Below are positions 52,715 through 58,959 of a DNA stretch of 64,000 bases, in pieces. Made by a program: the position numbers and the translations under genes. The DNA lies in NCBI GenBank assembly GCA_012839805.1, contig DUMU01000010.1, positions 1-64,000 of the forward strand, written 5' to 3'. The stretch comes from Bacillota bacterium (GTDB lineage Bacteria > Bacillota > Limnochordia > Limnochordales > DUMU01). The notes under the pieces were generated by a model. It was not told the origin of the DNA and did not search any database. It was given only the letters and a program-made list of their open reading frames with translations. The first letter of the stretch is position 1, and each line of letters begins with the position of its first letter.

Positions 52715-54160
52715 GTGACCAAGCTGGAGGCGACCCTGCGGCGCTGGCGCGAGGACCGGATGGCATTCATTGGTGATCTTGTACTCGACGATGGCCGAAA
52801 GCTAGAAAAAGCGCTCACCCCGTGGCAGCGGGAGATGCTGGCCGGTGTCCACCGTCACCCCTATAGCTACCTGGAGCTGCCACGCGGCAGCGGCAAGACC
52901 ACCCTGGTGGCCGCGGAGGCCGTAGCCGAACTCTTCCTGGGCAAGCCGAACGCAAGGCTTTATGTTGCCGCGAGCGACCGGGAGCAAGCCGGGCTCCTCC
53001 ATGAAGCGGCGGCCGGGTTTATCATGCGTTCACCCTTCCTCGCGGCGTCAAGCGAGATAGAGCGCTGGCGGATCAAGGTGCCCGGGACGGGTAGCCGGCT
53101 CGAGGTATTGTCTGCGGACGGCGCGTCCGCCCTGGGGCTCGCACCGGATCTCATTATGTGCGACGAGCTGGCCGTATGGCCCGATCGGTCGCTCTGGGAC
53201 GCGCTCTGGACCGCGGCGGGCAAGCGGCGCGGCTGCCGGGTGGTCATTCTCTCCACCCCGGGCGGTGACCTGTCTCACTTCAGCAAGGCGATCCGTGACC
53301 GGGCAACCGAAGGCCCCCCATGGTTTTACTTCACCCGCAACGAACCTCCCGAGTGGATGAGCAGGGAATACCTGGAGGAGCAGAGGCGGACGCTCCCGCC
53401 GGAGGTGTTTGCCCGGTTCTTCGAGGCCCGGTGGGTGCCCGGGGGCGGCCAGGTGATCACCGAGGAGGACCTCAAGCATTTCTTTGACCCGGAGCTGAGG
53501 CCGGCACCCCGGGGCAAGGGACTGGGCTACGTGGTGGGCGTGGACCTGGGGCTGATGCGTGACCGAACGGCGATCGTAGTCTGCCACCGGGAAAGAGACG
53601 GGAGCGTAATCGTGGACCTTATGGACGGGTACGAGGCCGTCGAGGATTCCCGGGTACTCTTCGCCGACGTGAGCCAGGCCCTCCTGCGCATCTACCGCGA
53701 CTTCGCGAACCCGGTCTTTGTGGTTGATGTATGGCAGGCGTTCAAGCTGGTCGAGGACCTGCGGAAGGAGGGCTTGCGCTTCGAGGAGGCGGTTTTCTCC
53801 CCTAGCTACCGCCACAAGATCGACAGTACGCTGCTCCGGTTGCTCAAGGACCGGCAGATACGGTGCTACTCGGGAACGCGAGAGGCGCACGCGCTTCGCC
53901 TGGAGATGCTGGCCCTCCAGGTGGAGGTGAAATCGGGCGGGTGGCGCATGAACCACGGATACGGAGGCCACGACGACTTCTGGACCGCGCTGGCGATGGC
54001 GGCGACCCGGGCCCTCGAGACCACCATGGTACAAATGGACGAACGGGCATTCGAGAAACTCATGACCCTGAATGATTCCTTTTGGCACGCGAGCGTGGCC
54101 AGGGAGATAGGGGCCGAGGACATCTGGGAACGAAACACCTATCGCGAGTGGGGGGATTAA
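52715..54160 (+). CDS. Phage terminase large subunit
   Basis: A 481-residue packaging ATPase/nuclease. ATPase: Walker A ELPRGSGKTTLVA (about residue 54), Walker B PDLIMCDELAVW (about 146) and coupling motif VVILSTPGG (about 180). RNase H-like nuclease: VVGVDLGLMRDRTAIVV (about 272), VVDVWQAFKLVEDLR (about 337) and GGHDDFWTALAMA (about 420) supply the metal-binding Asp residues. All key residues are present, so the motor looks intact. GTG start with GGAGGGTG upstream. Retention of a complete motor with no capsid genes is the main oddity. Confidence 0.9.
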   Translation: MTKLEATLRRWREDRMAFIGDLVLDDGRKLEKALTPWQREMLAGVHRHPYSYLELPRGSGKTTLVAAEAVAELFLGKPNARLYVAASDREQAGLLHEAAAGFIMRSPFLAASSEIERWRIKVPGTGSRLEVLSADGASALGLAPDLIMCDELAVWPDRSLWDALWTAAGKRRGCRVVILSTPGGDLSHFSKAIRDRATEGPPWFYFTRNEPPEWMSREYLEEQRRTLPPEVFARFFEARWVPGGGQVITEEDLKHFFDPELRPAPRGKGLGYVVGVDLGLMRDRTAIVVCHRERDGSVIVDLMDGYEAVEDSRVLFADVSQALLRIYRDFANPVFVVDVWQAFKLVEDLRKEGLRFEEAVFSPSYRHKIDSTLLRLLKDRQIRCYSGTREAHALRLEMLALQVEVKSGGWRMNHGYGGHDDFWTALAMAATRALETTMVQMDERAFEKLMTLNDSFWHASVAREIGAEDIWERNTYREWGD

Positions 54161-54163
54161 CCC

Positions 54164-54781
54164 ATGACGGTCGAAGAGGCACAAGCGGCGATCGAGCAAT
54201 GGCGGCAAGTAGTCTCTACCCTCGAGGAGCAGCTAAAGGCCGCGGAAAAGGCGCTGGAGGAGGCGACTCAGGCGCGTACCCAGGCGATGCTAGAGCAGGC
54301 CGCGGGCAAGGGCTCAGCCAAGAGCGTGGCCGAGGCGATCAAGGCGCAGGCGACCGCTCGGAACGAGGTAGAGTCGATCAAGCTGGCGCTACCCGAGGCA
54401 CGCCAGAAGCTCGCGGCGGCCGAAGCGGAGCTGGTAAAGGCTAAGCAGGCGGAGGCTCGAAAGCGCTTCAACGTGCTGGCGGCCGAGCGGCAAAGGATCG
54501 CCAAGGAGATAGACCGCATGCTCGCCGACCTCGCCGAGGCCATGATCCAGTATTACCGGGTGGACGAGGAGCAAGGAGTGGCGGCCCGGCAGGGCGGTCT
54601 ACCCTGGAGCCGGGACGCCAAGGAGCTGCTCACCGACGCCGTAGCCTGGTATCTGGGCCCGTACGGGAGCCGGCCGGACATACCCAACAGCGGACTTGTC
54701 GAGCTGGCCGCCGGGCCCTCGCGCCGGGGCGGTGTGCTCGCCAATGACCCGTATGCCAGGCCCGAGCGCGCCGACGGGTGA
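54164..54781 (+). CDS. Hypothetical coiled-coil protein downstream of terminase
   Basis: A 205-residue protein. Residues 1-130 form a long Ala/Glu/Gln/Lys coiled coil (VSTLEEQLKAAEKALEEA, AEAELVKAKQAEARKRFNVL). The C-terminal 75 residues are globular or extended (LPWSRDAKELLTDAVAWYLGP). It starts 3 bp after the terminase stop, in the same operon. It could be a second scaffold, decoration or adaptor protein, but nothing specific is recognised. Confidence 0.6.
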   Translation: MTVEEAQAAIEQWRQVVSTLEEQLKAAEKALEEATQARTQAMLEQAAGKGSAKSVAEAIKAQATARNEVESIKLALPEARQKLAAAEAELVKAKQAEARKRFNVLAAERQRIAKEIDRMLADLAEAMIQYYRVDEEQGVAARQGGLPWSRDAKELLTDAVAWYLGPYGSRPDIPNSGLVELAAGPSRRGGVLANDPYARPERADG

Positions 54782-54787
54782 GGCGCC

Positions 54788-55726
54788 GTGGACGAGCTAA
54801 TCCCGATAAGGCGCTATATCGCGCAGGCCAAGACCCTGGCCGGCAGGTCCGACGATCTGGTTGAACGATGGATCATGCTCCCGGTCAAGGTGGCCCGGGA
54901 GTTCATCAGGCGGGGCGTACCCTTCGAAGAGCTGGTGGCCGAAGGGAACCTGGCGCTGGTCCGGGCCGCCCGGGACTATCCGTCGAGCAAAGCGAAGGCG
55001 AACGGCGTACCCTTCGGGGCTTACGCGAGCCGGGCCATAAGGTTGCACCTCGAGGACCGCATCCGGCGGGAAGAACCGTTCAAGGTGCCACCCAAGGTGT
55101 GGCGCAAGCTCCAAGCCTACCAGGAGACGGCGGGTGACATGTACCGGGAGACCGGCGAGGTGGACGAACAAGCTCTGGCCGACCAACTCGGGCTGAGCCG
55201 CGAGGAGGTAGCGCTCCTCCGTCACCTGGCGCGCACGCGAAAGCGGGTCTACTCCCTGGAAGAAGAGCTGAACGACGAAGACCGGGACCCAGACACCCGG
55301 GCGGACGTGATCCCGACCGAGACCACGGCCGAGGACGAGGCCCTCGCGCAGATTGAGCAAGAGGAGAAGCGGGAGCGGGTAAAGGCCCTGCTCGCCAAGC
55401 TCCCGCCGGGGCTGCGGCGGGCGCTATCCCTGAACTGCGGCTATCCTCTGGACGAAACCTGGCGGTTTGAAGATCTCCTCCGGTTGGCCCCGGCATTGAA
55501 CACCATGGCTGTAAGGGCAAGGCGCGTGATCAGGCAGCAGGAGGCTGGTGCGGGTGTTCTATCCGGCGGCGGGAACCTGGGATCAGACACAAAGGGTCGA
55601 ATGGGCTCTGTTCATGGCACCTACGCTCCTCTTGGAATTACGTCGCAGGCGCGAAAGCGCATCGTTGCGGACATCTGGGATCGCCTTGCTCGCCACGCGC
55701 GGCCGGCGGTGGACGCCGCGGGATAG
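54788..55726 (+). CDS. Sigma-70-family factor of the element
   Basis: A 312-residue protein. Region 2 is recognisable: RRGVPFEELVAEGNLALVRAARDYP and FGAYASRAIRLHLEDRIRREEPF (in parts). Region 3 is VDEQALADQLGLSREEVALLRHL. Region 4 is incomplete: LAKLPPGLRRALSLNCGY starts it, but a clear recognition helix is missing. The last 75 residues are Gly/Ala/Arg-rich and overlap another frame that encodes a helical HTH-like protein. A frameshift or a split sigma factor is possible. It probably directs RNA polymerase to element or late promoters. Confidence 0.72.
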   Translation: MDELIPIRRYIAQAKTLAGRSDDLVERWIMLPVKVAREFIRRGVPFEELVAEGNLALVRAARDYPSSKAKANGVPFGAYASRAIRLHLEDRIRREEPFKVPPKVWRKLQAYQETAGDMYRETGEVDEQALADQLGLSREEVALLRHLARTRKRVYSLEEELNDEDRDPDTRADVIPTETTAEDEALAQIEQEEKRERVKALLAKLPPGLRRALSLNCGYPLDETWRFEDLLRLAPALNTMAVRARRVIRQQEAGAGVLSGGGNLGSDTKGRMGSVHGTYAPLGITSQARKRIVADIWDRLARHARPAVDAAG

Positions 55727-55967
55727 TAGCGTCGAAGAGCAATGGGTTTGCCGAAACGAAAAGGATATAGACCTCGCGGTGAATATCCTGCGCTCCCTGC
55801 GCAACATGGAGCTTGATTGGCTTGAGAGCATGGTTTTGGTTCATTGCTACTGGAACGGCCGCGACCTCGAGGAGCTGGCGGGCATAGCCGACCGGTCGCT
55901 GGGCGAGATTAACGCGGCCAAGCGAAGCCTCTTGGACAAAGCCCGGGCCCGGCTGTCCTGGCTGTAA
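55548..55967 (+). CDS. HTH/sigma-region-4-like protein overlapping the sigma gene
   Basis: Up to 139 residues. The C-terminal 65 resemble ArpU/region-4-type regulators: ILRSLRNMELDWLESMVLVHCYWNGRDLEELAGIADRSLGEINAAK (in parts) with a helix-turn-helix near the end. GTG 55,548 or 55,554 follows AGGAGG, but overlaps the sigma gene by about 175 bp in another frame. Either the proteins overlap, or the sigma frame has shifted and this is its true region 4. An ATG at 55,614 would give a shorter protein. Array C begins 13 bp after the stop. Confidence 0.55.
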   Translation: MRVFYPAAGTWDQTQRVEWALFMAPTLLLELRRRRESASLRTSGIALLATRGRRWTPRDSSVEEQWVCRNEKDIDLAVNILRSLRNMELDWLESMVLVHCYWNGRDLEELAGIADRSLGEINAAKRSLLDKARARLSWL

Positions 55968-55979
55968 CAGGACAGCGAC

Positions 55980-56080
55980 AGGGACGATGGATTACCCGTC
56001 CAGGGACGCGGCCCGAGAGTCACCGTCCCTGCAAAACGCCTGCTCAGAGGCGTTTAGGGACGGTAGGGACGGCAGGGACG
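55980..56080 (-). repeat. Word array C (CGTCCCT), inverted copy of array B
   Basis: On the minus strand CGTCCCT at 56,080, 56,071 and 56,062 (9-bp period), inverted copy at 56,024-56,030 (32 bp), direct at 56,002-56,008 and 55,980-55,986 (22 bp each). It matches 47,566-47,660 in reverse almost exactly, lacking one 12-bp unit. The 1,290-bp stretch 55,968-57,257 holds five further repeat sets and one predicted RNA but no convincing gene. Confidence 0.9.
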
Positions 56081-56108
56081 CGGGATCCGCCTTCTTGTTC
56101 CCCACCTC

Positions 56109-56137
56109 TTGCGCGCGGCGGCAAGCGAGTGTATTAT
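56109..56137 (+). promoter_or_regulatory. Promoter of the three-hairpin RNA
   Basis: TTGCGC and TATTAT are separated by 17 bp, ending 10 bp before the first hairpin repeat. Confidence 0.6.
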
Positions 56138-56143
56138 CACGAT

Positions 56144-56373
56144 AGGCGCCTGCGGCGAGGCTTTGTATCGCCGAGGAGAGGGAAGCGTCTCGCTCCACAT
56201 ATGTTTAACGTGCCTGCGGAGAGGCTTTGTATCTCCGACGAGGAGCCGCCGCGCGGCGAGGACTACGAGCCAGCACGTTTAACATGCCTGCGGAGAGGCT
56301 TTCTATCTCCGACATGCCGCGAGAGTCGACCAAGCGGCATTGGGCCGCCCCATGCGGGCGGCCCTTCGCTTTG
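56144..56373 (+). ncRNA. Predicted small RNA with three 27-bp hairpin repeats
   Basis: Three 27-bp repeats (56,148-56,174; 56,212-56,238; 56,286-56,312) share GCCTGCGG and the loop GGCTTTGTA or GGCTTTCTA. Each forms a stem: CGGCGA with TCGCCG in the first, CGGAGA with TCTCCG in the other two, a compensatory pair change. A promoter lies just upstream and a 9-bp terminator stem follows. Copies 2 and 3 share a longer unit with GTTTAAC in front. No ribosome site or open frame of interest is present. It is predicted only, and the function is unknown. Confidence 0.6.
56342..56373 (+). terminator. Terminator of the three-hairpin RNA
   Basis: GGGCCGCCC and GGGCGGCCC are perfect inverted copies around the loop CATGC, followed by TTCGCTTTG. 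Strong stem, weak T-run. Confidence 0.6.
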
Positions 56374-56417
56374 CCCCGGGGGCAGAGCTTTGGCGTCCAT
56401 TCCCGCGGGTACTTTTG

Positions 56418-56500
56418 GCGTTAATAGCGTTAATGGCGTAGCTGCGTAGCTTAGTTCCCGGCTAGGGGCTTATGTCGTTAATGTCGTTTTTGTCGTATTT
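56418..56500 (+). repeat. Word array D (CGTTAAT-type)
   Basis: GCGTTAAT at 56,418 and 56,427 and GCGTAGCT at 56,436 (9-bp period). GTCGTTAAT, GTCGTTTTT and GTCGTATTT follow at 56,474, 56,483 and 56,492 (9-bp period). There is no inverted copy, so it is a divergent member. Confidence 0.6.
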
Positions 56501-56551
56501 CATAGGCCGCAACCTTTCGCGCGTGGGCATTTCTGCCCCCCCTGCCGACCG

Positions 56552-56653
56552 GGTGACGGATCAGGTGACGATAGGTGACGATCCCCGCGCGATCATCGTC
56601 ACCCCCCAAACTGGCTTCTGGTGGGCGCGGTGACGATGGTGACGCAGGTGACG
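56552..56653 (-). repeat. Word array E (CGTCACC)
   Basis: Plus-strand GGTGACG at 56,629, 56,638 and 56,647 (9-bp period), inverted CGTCACC at 56,597 (32 bp), direct copies at 56,574, 56,564 and 56,552. The centre has CCAGAAGCC on the minus strand. Same word as A0 in opposite orientation. Confidence 0.85.
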
Positions 56654-56700
56654 ATCCTTTGCAGGTGTGTTCCCCTCTGTCTTCTGCTGAGCTTTTGCCA

Positions 56701-56800
56701 CCGACGGTCAACCGGCGATCACCGACGATACGCGGCGGGCGATCGTCGGTAGCCGGAGCCCGTTGCGATGCGCTTTCCGACGATGCCGACGATACCGACG
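56701..56800 (-). repeat. Word array F (CGTCGG)
   Basis: Plus-strand CCGACG at 56,777, 56,786 and 56,795 (9-bp period), inverted CGTCGG at 56,744 (33 bp), direct copies at 56,722 (22 bp) and 56,701 (21 bp). Confidence 0.85.
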
Positions 56801-56872
56801 GTATTTCGCGGCTATTTTCCCGACACCTTCTGGCTACTCCCGGGGCATGCGCGGATGGTTCACCGCCATCCT

Positions 56873-56984
56873 GCGGACGGTACGGATCGTCCGCCAGCCC
56901 GGGCGATCGTCCGCCATCGTCCGCCATGTCGCAAGTATTTCCCCAGCTAGAGACGCGTGGCGGACGAAGCGGACGAAGCGGACG
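56873..56984 (-). repeat. Word array G (CGTCCGC)
   Basis: Plus-strand GCGGACG at 56,960, 56,969 and 56,978 (9-bp period), inverted CGTCCGC at 56,918, 56,908 and 56,888, direct GCGGACG at 56,873. The centre is about 10 bp longer than in the other arrays and contains the complement of TCTAGCTGGGGAAA. Confidence 0.82.
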
Positions 56985-57041
56985 ATCTTCTGCTGACCTT
57001 TTCTTCTCCGTGTTGATCCGGGTCAACCTGTCAGAAGCCTG

Positions 57042-57141
57042 CGTCAGCCATTCCGTGGTTGCTGACGATCGGCTGACGATGGCCCGGAAGGATCGTCAGC
57101 CTGAAAAGCGGCTTCTGGAGCGGCTTCTGACGATGCTGACG
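57042..57141 (-). repeat. Word array H (CGTCAGC)
   Basis: Plus-strand CTGACG at 57,127 and 57,136 (9-bp period), inverted CGTCAGC at 57,094 (33 bp from 57,127), direct GCTGACG at 57,072 (22 bp) and 57,061, and another inverted CGTCAGC at 57,042. The centre contains CCAGAAGCC on the minus strand, as in E. Confidence 0.82.
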
Positions 57142-57208
57142 ATGCGTTGCGCTCCTGTTCCCCTTCCACTCTTGTTATCTCCTACGTCTTCGGCACCATG
57201 GCACCATG

Positions 57209-57237
57209 TTGACAGGAAGACCGCGCTATGGTAGGAT
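57209..57237 (+). promoter_or_regulatory. Promoter of the RHH-integrase operon
   Basis: TTGACA and TAGGAT are separated by 17 bp, followed by GGAGGTGAGG and the RHH start codon 20 bp later. Confidence 0.8.
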
Positions 57238-57257
57238 CATCTTGGAGGTGAGGCGAC

Positions 57258-57491
57258 ATGGCCGAGGGCACTCCAAGGCTGGGGGTGCGGGTCCCGGAAG
57301 CTCTCCTCCGGGCGGTGAAGAGCCAGGCGGTAGAGCGGGGGATCAGCTTGCAGGACCTGATTGTCGGATTCTTGCGGGAATGGGTCGAGCCCGACCGCCT
57401 GGAGCGCATGGAGCGGGCGTTGCAGAAGGAAAAGGAAACCGTACAGGCTAAGGCGGCACGGGCAAGGGCTGGAAGGCAGGAGACCCGGTAA
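57258..57491 (+). CDS. Ribbon-helix-helix-type DNA-binding protein
   Basis: A 77-residue protein with an Arc/CopG-like pattern: a short strand (PRLGVRVPEALLRAV), then helices (KSQAVERGISLQDLIVGFLREWV), followed by a charged tail (ERMERALQKEKETVQAKAAR). RHH dimers bind short palindromes and often control integrase or partition genes. It has its own strong promoter and ribosome site and lies 31 bp upstream of the integrase, so it probably regulates integration or acts in excision. Confidence 0.75.
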   Translation: MAEGTPRLGVRVPEALLRAVKSQAVERGISLQDLIVGFLREWVEPDRLERMERALQKEKETVQAKAARARAGRQETR

Positions 57492-57522
57492 GGCTACTCA
57501 GGGCAAGGCGGAGGTGGCAGGG

Positions 57523-58725
57523 ATGGCTTCGAAGCTCTACCGGTATCGGAAGAATAGCTGGCGCTTCGCGGTATCGCAGGGGTTTACTAAGGTGACCGAC
57601 CCCGTGACCGGCAAGACGCGGCTGAAGCGAAACCAGAAGTGGTTCACCATCACCGCCCGGACCCGCAAAGAGGCCGAGGCGAAGATGGCCGAGATCCTGG
57701 ACCAGCTAAACAAAGGGACCTACGTTGAGCCGAGCAAGAAGACCCTGGCGGAATTCTTGCGGGAAGACTTCATCCCTCACCTGCAGGCAAAGGGACGGTC
57801 GCCATCAACCGTAAGGGGCTATCAGATAAATATCGAGCAGCACATTATCCCGCACCTTGGTGACCTGCCCCTGGAGAAGATCGCACCGATCCACATTGAA
57901 GGCTGGCTGAACACCGTAACCCTGACGAACGGTGGGCGGCCGACGGCCCGTAGCCTCCAGTACTGGCGCGCCATCCTTCACCGGGCGCTCGAGTACGCGG
58001 TGGAGATGGACCTGCTGCCCAGGAATCCCGTGGATAAGGTGAAACCCCCCAAGGTGGAGCGGCGCAAGCCCGAGTCTTTTAGCCGCGAGGAGCTGGAAAA
58101 GATACTCGACGCGGCCAAAAGCTCCCGGTACTACGCGCTAATAGCGACCGCGGCGATGACCGGGGCCCGGCTGGGCGAGCTGCTGGCCCTCCGCTGGGAT
58201 GCGGTTGACTTCGAGCAGGGAACGATCACGATCAGGCGTACCCTTCTTGACACCGGAAACCAGCGAACCGGGCGAGAGCCCTTTTTCAAGGAGACCACCA
58301 AGGATAACGAGATCCGGGTGGTGCCCATGGCAGCTCCCCTGGTGTCGATCCTGAAGAACTGGCGCAAGCGCTGGATCGAAGAGCGGATGGCCATCGGTGG
58401 CGGGTACTTTGACCGGTTCAACCTGGTCTTCCCCACCGAGACCGGGTGGCCGATGAGCGAGTCCAACATCAACAGGGACTGGAAAGTGATCTTCGAGAAG
58501 GCGGGAGTGCGCAAGCTCTCTCCCCACAAGCTCCGCCACTCTTTTGCGACCCGCGCCTTGGATGCCGGCGCTGACCTGGACACTGTGGCCGCGATCCTGG
58601 GTCACTCGAGCGTTCTGGTCACCAAGCAATTCTACGTGGACTCCCGGGAGGAGGCAAAGAAATCGGCAGTCAACCGCCTGGCCGACTTCTTGCTCTCCAC
58701 CGGTTCGCTCGACGCCAGGAGCTGA
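57523..58725 (+). CDS. int: Tyrosine site-specific integrase
   Basis: A 400-residue phage-type integrase. The N-terminal arm-binding domain (YRKNSWRFAVSQGFTK) and the core-binding SAM-like domain (TLAEFLREDFIPHLQAKG) precede the catalytic domain with Arg in TGARLGELLALRW (about residue 214), HKLRHSFATRAL (about 335), LGHSSVLVTKQFY (about 360) and the nucleophile Tyr in FYVDS. All catalytic residues are present. ATG 57,523 has GGAGGTGGC upstream. It ends 188 bp before attR and the intact tRNA, the usual position, and is followed by an intrinsic terminator. The arm domain should bind the TGTTGATCA repeats at both ends. Confidence 0.96.
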   Translation: MASKLYRYRKNSWRFAVSQGFTKVTDPVTGKTRLKRNQKWFTITARTRKEAEAKMAEILDQLNKGTYVEPSKKTLAEFLREDFIPHLQAKGRSPSTVRGYQINIEQHIIPHLGDLPLEKIAPIHIEGWLNTVTLTNGGRPTARSLQYWRAILHRALEYAVEMDLLPRNPVDKVKPPKVERRKPESFSREELEKILDAAKSSRYYALIATAAMTGARLGELLALRWDAVDFEQGTITIRRTLLDTGNQRTGREPFFKETTKDNEIRVVPMAAPLVSILKNWRKRWIEERMAIGGGYFDRFNLVFPTETGWPMSESNINRDWKVIFEKAGVRKLSPHKLRHSFATRALDAGADLDTVAAILGHSSVLVTKQFYVDSREEAKKSAVNRLADFLLSTGSLDARS

Positions 58726-58745
58726 CTGCCGAAACCCGCCCTGGA

Positions 58746-58781
58746 AGCCGCCGGGAAACCGGCCCGGCGGCTCCTTCTTTT
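58746..58781 (+). terminator. Integrase terminator
   Basis: AGCCGCCGGG and CCCGGCGGCT form a perfect 10-bp stem with a seven-base loop, followed by CCTTCTTTT. Confidence 0.88.
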
Positions 58782-58822
58782 ACTTGCCCATGCCAAACGC
58801 CTGTTTCATGGAAGCCTCTGAC

Positions 58823-58842
58823 TGTTGATCAAGTGTTGATCA
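58823..58842 (+). repeat. Two TGTTGATCA repeats near attR (candidate integrase arm sites)
   Basis: TGTTGATCA at 58,823 and 58,834 (11-bp period), 70 bp inside attR, matching the three near attL. Confidence 0.75.
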
Positions 58843-58912
58843 CAGACCGCTTTTTGACCCCTCCGTTTCCTAATCTTTTCCTGAGTCCCTGCCCTAAATC
58901 CCAGCTAAAAGG

Positions 58913-58959
58913 TGGTGGGCCCTGCAGGATTCGAACCTGCGACCAATGGATTATGAGTC
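58913..58959 (-). repeat. attR: 47-bp repeat within tRNA-Ile2
   Basis: Identical to 44,364-44,410. It starts at the encoded CCA end and stops just past the anticodon loop, so the integrated element supplies the 3' half of the working tRNA gene. Confidence 0.95.

Larger units (their letters stand above)
44364..58959. mobile_element. 14.5-kb integrated phage-satellite-like element in tRNA-Ile2
   Basis: Bounded by identical 47-bp repeats of the tRNA-Ile2 3' end, with a tyrosine integrase next to the intact tRNA. One strand carries nearly all genes: excisionase-like HTH, primase zinc finger, replication ATPase, small zinc-ribbon and unknown proteins, RemA-like and ImmA-like proteins, terminase small subunit, XkdF-like protease, scaffold-like protein, terminase large subunit, coiled-coil protein, sigma factor, HTH-like protein, RHH protein and integrase. 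No portal, major capsid, tail, lysis, relaxase or type IV secretion gene was found. Size and content resemble phage-inducible chromosomal islands; a reduced prophage is the alternative. Confidence 0.9.

Noticed and set aside
56148-56312. CRISPR array from three 27-bp repeats with 37- and 47-bp gaps
   Set aside because: Only three repeats, unequal gaps, the second and third copies share sequence beyond the repeat, and no cas gene is present. A hairpin RNA with promoter and terminator fits better.
44636-57141. Integron attC sites or REP elements for the 9-bp word arrays
   Set aside because: No GTTRRRY-type ends, no integron integrase or REP-associated transposase, and the triple direct spacing differs from both.
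56478-57234. Open frames of 180-220 codons across arrays E-H
   Set aside because: Their residues simply translate the repeated words, they lack ribosome sites, and frames are open on both strands because of GC-rich repeats.
44364-58959. Integrative conjugative element
   Set aside because: No relaxase, coupling protein or type IV secretion gene was found, and terminase genes indicate a phage relationship.
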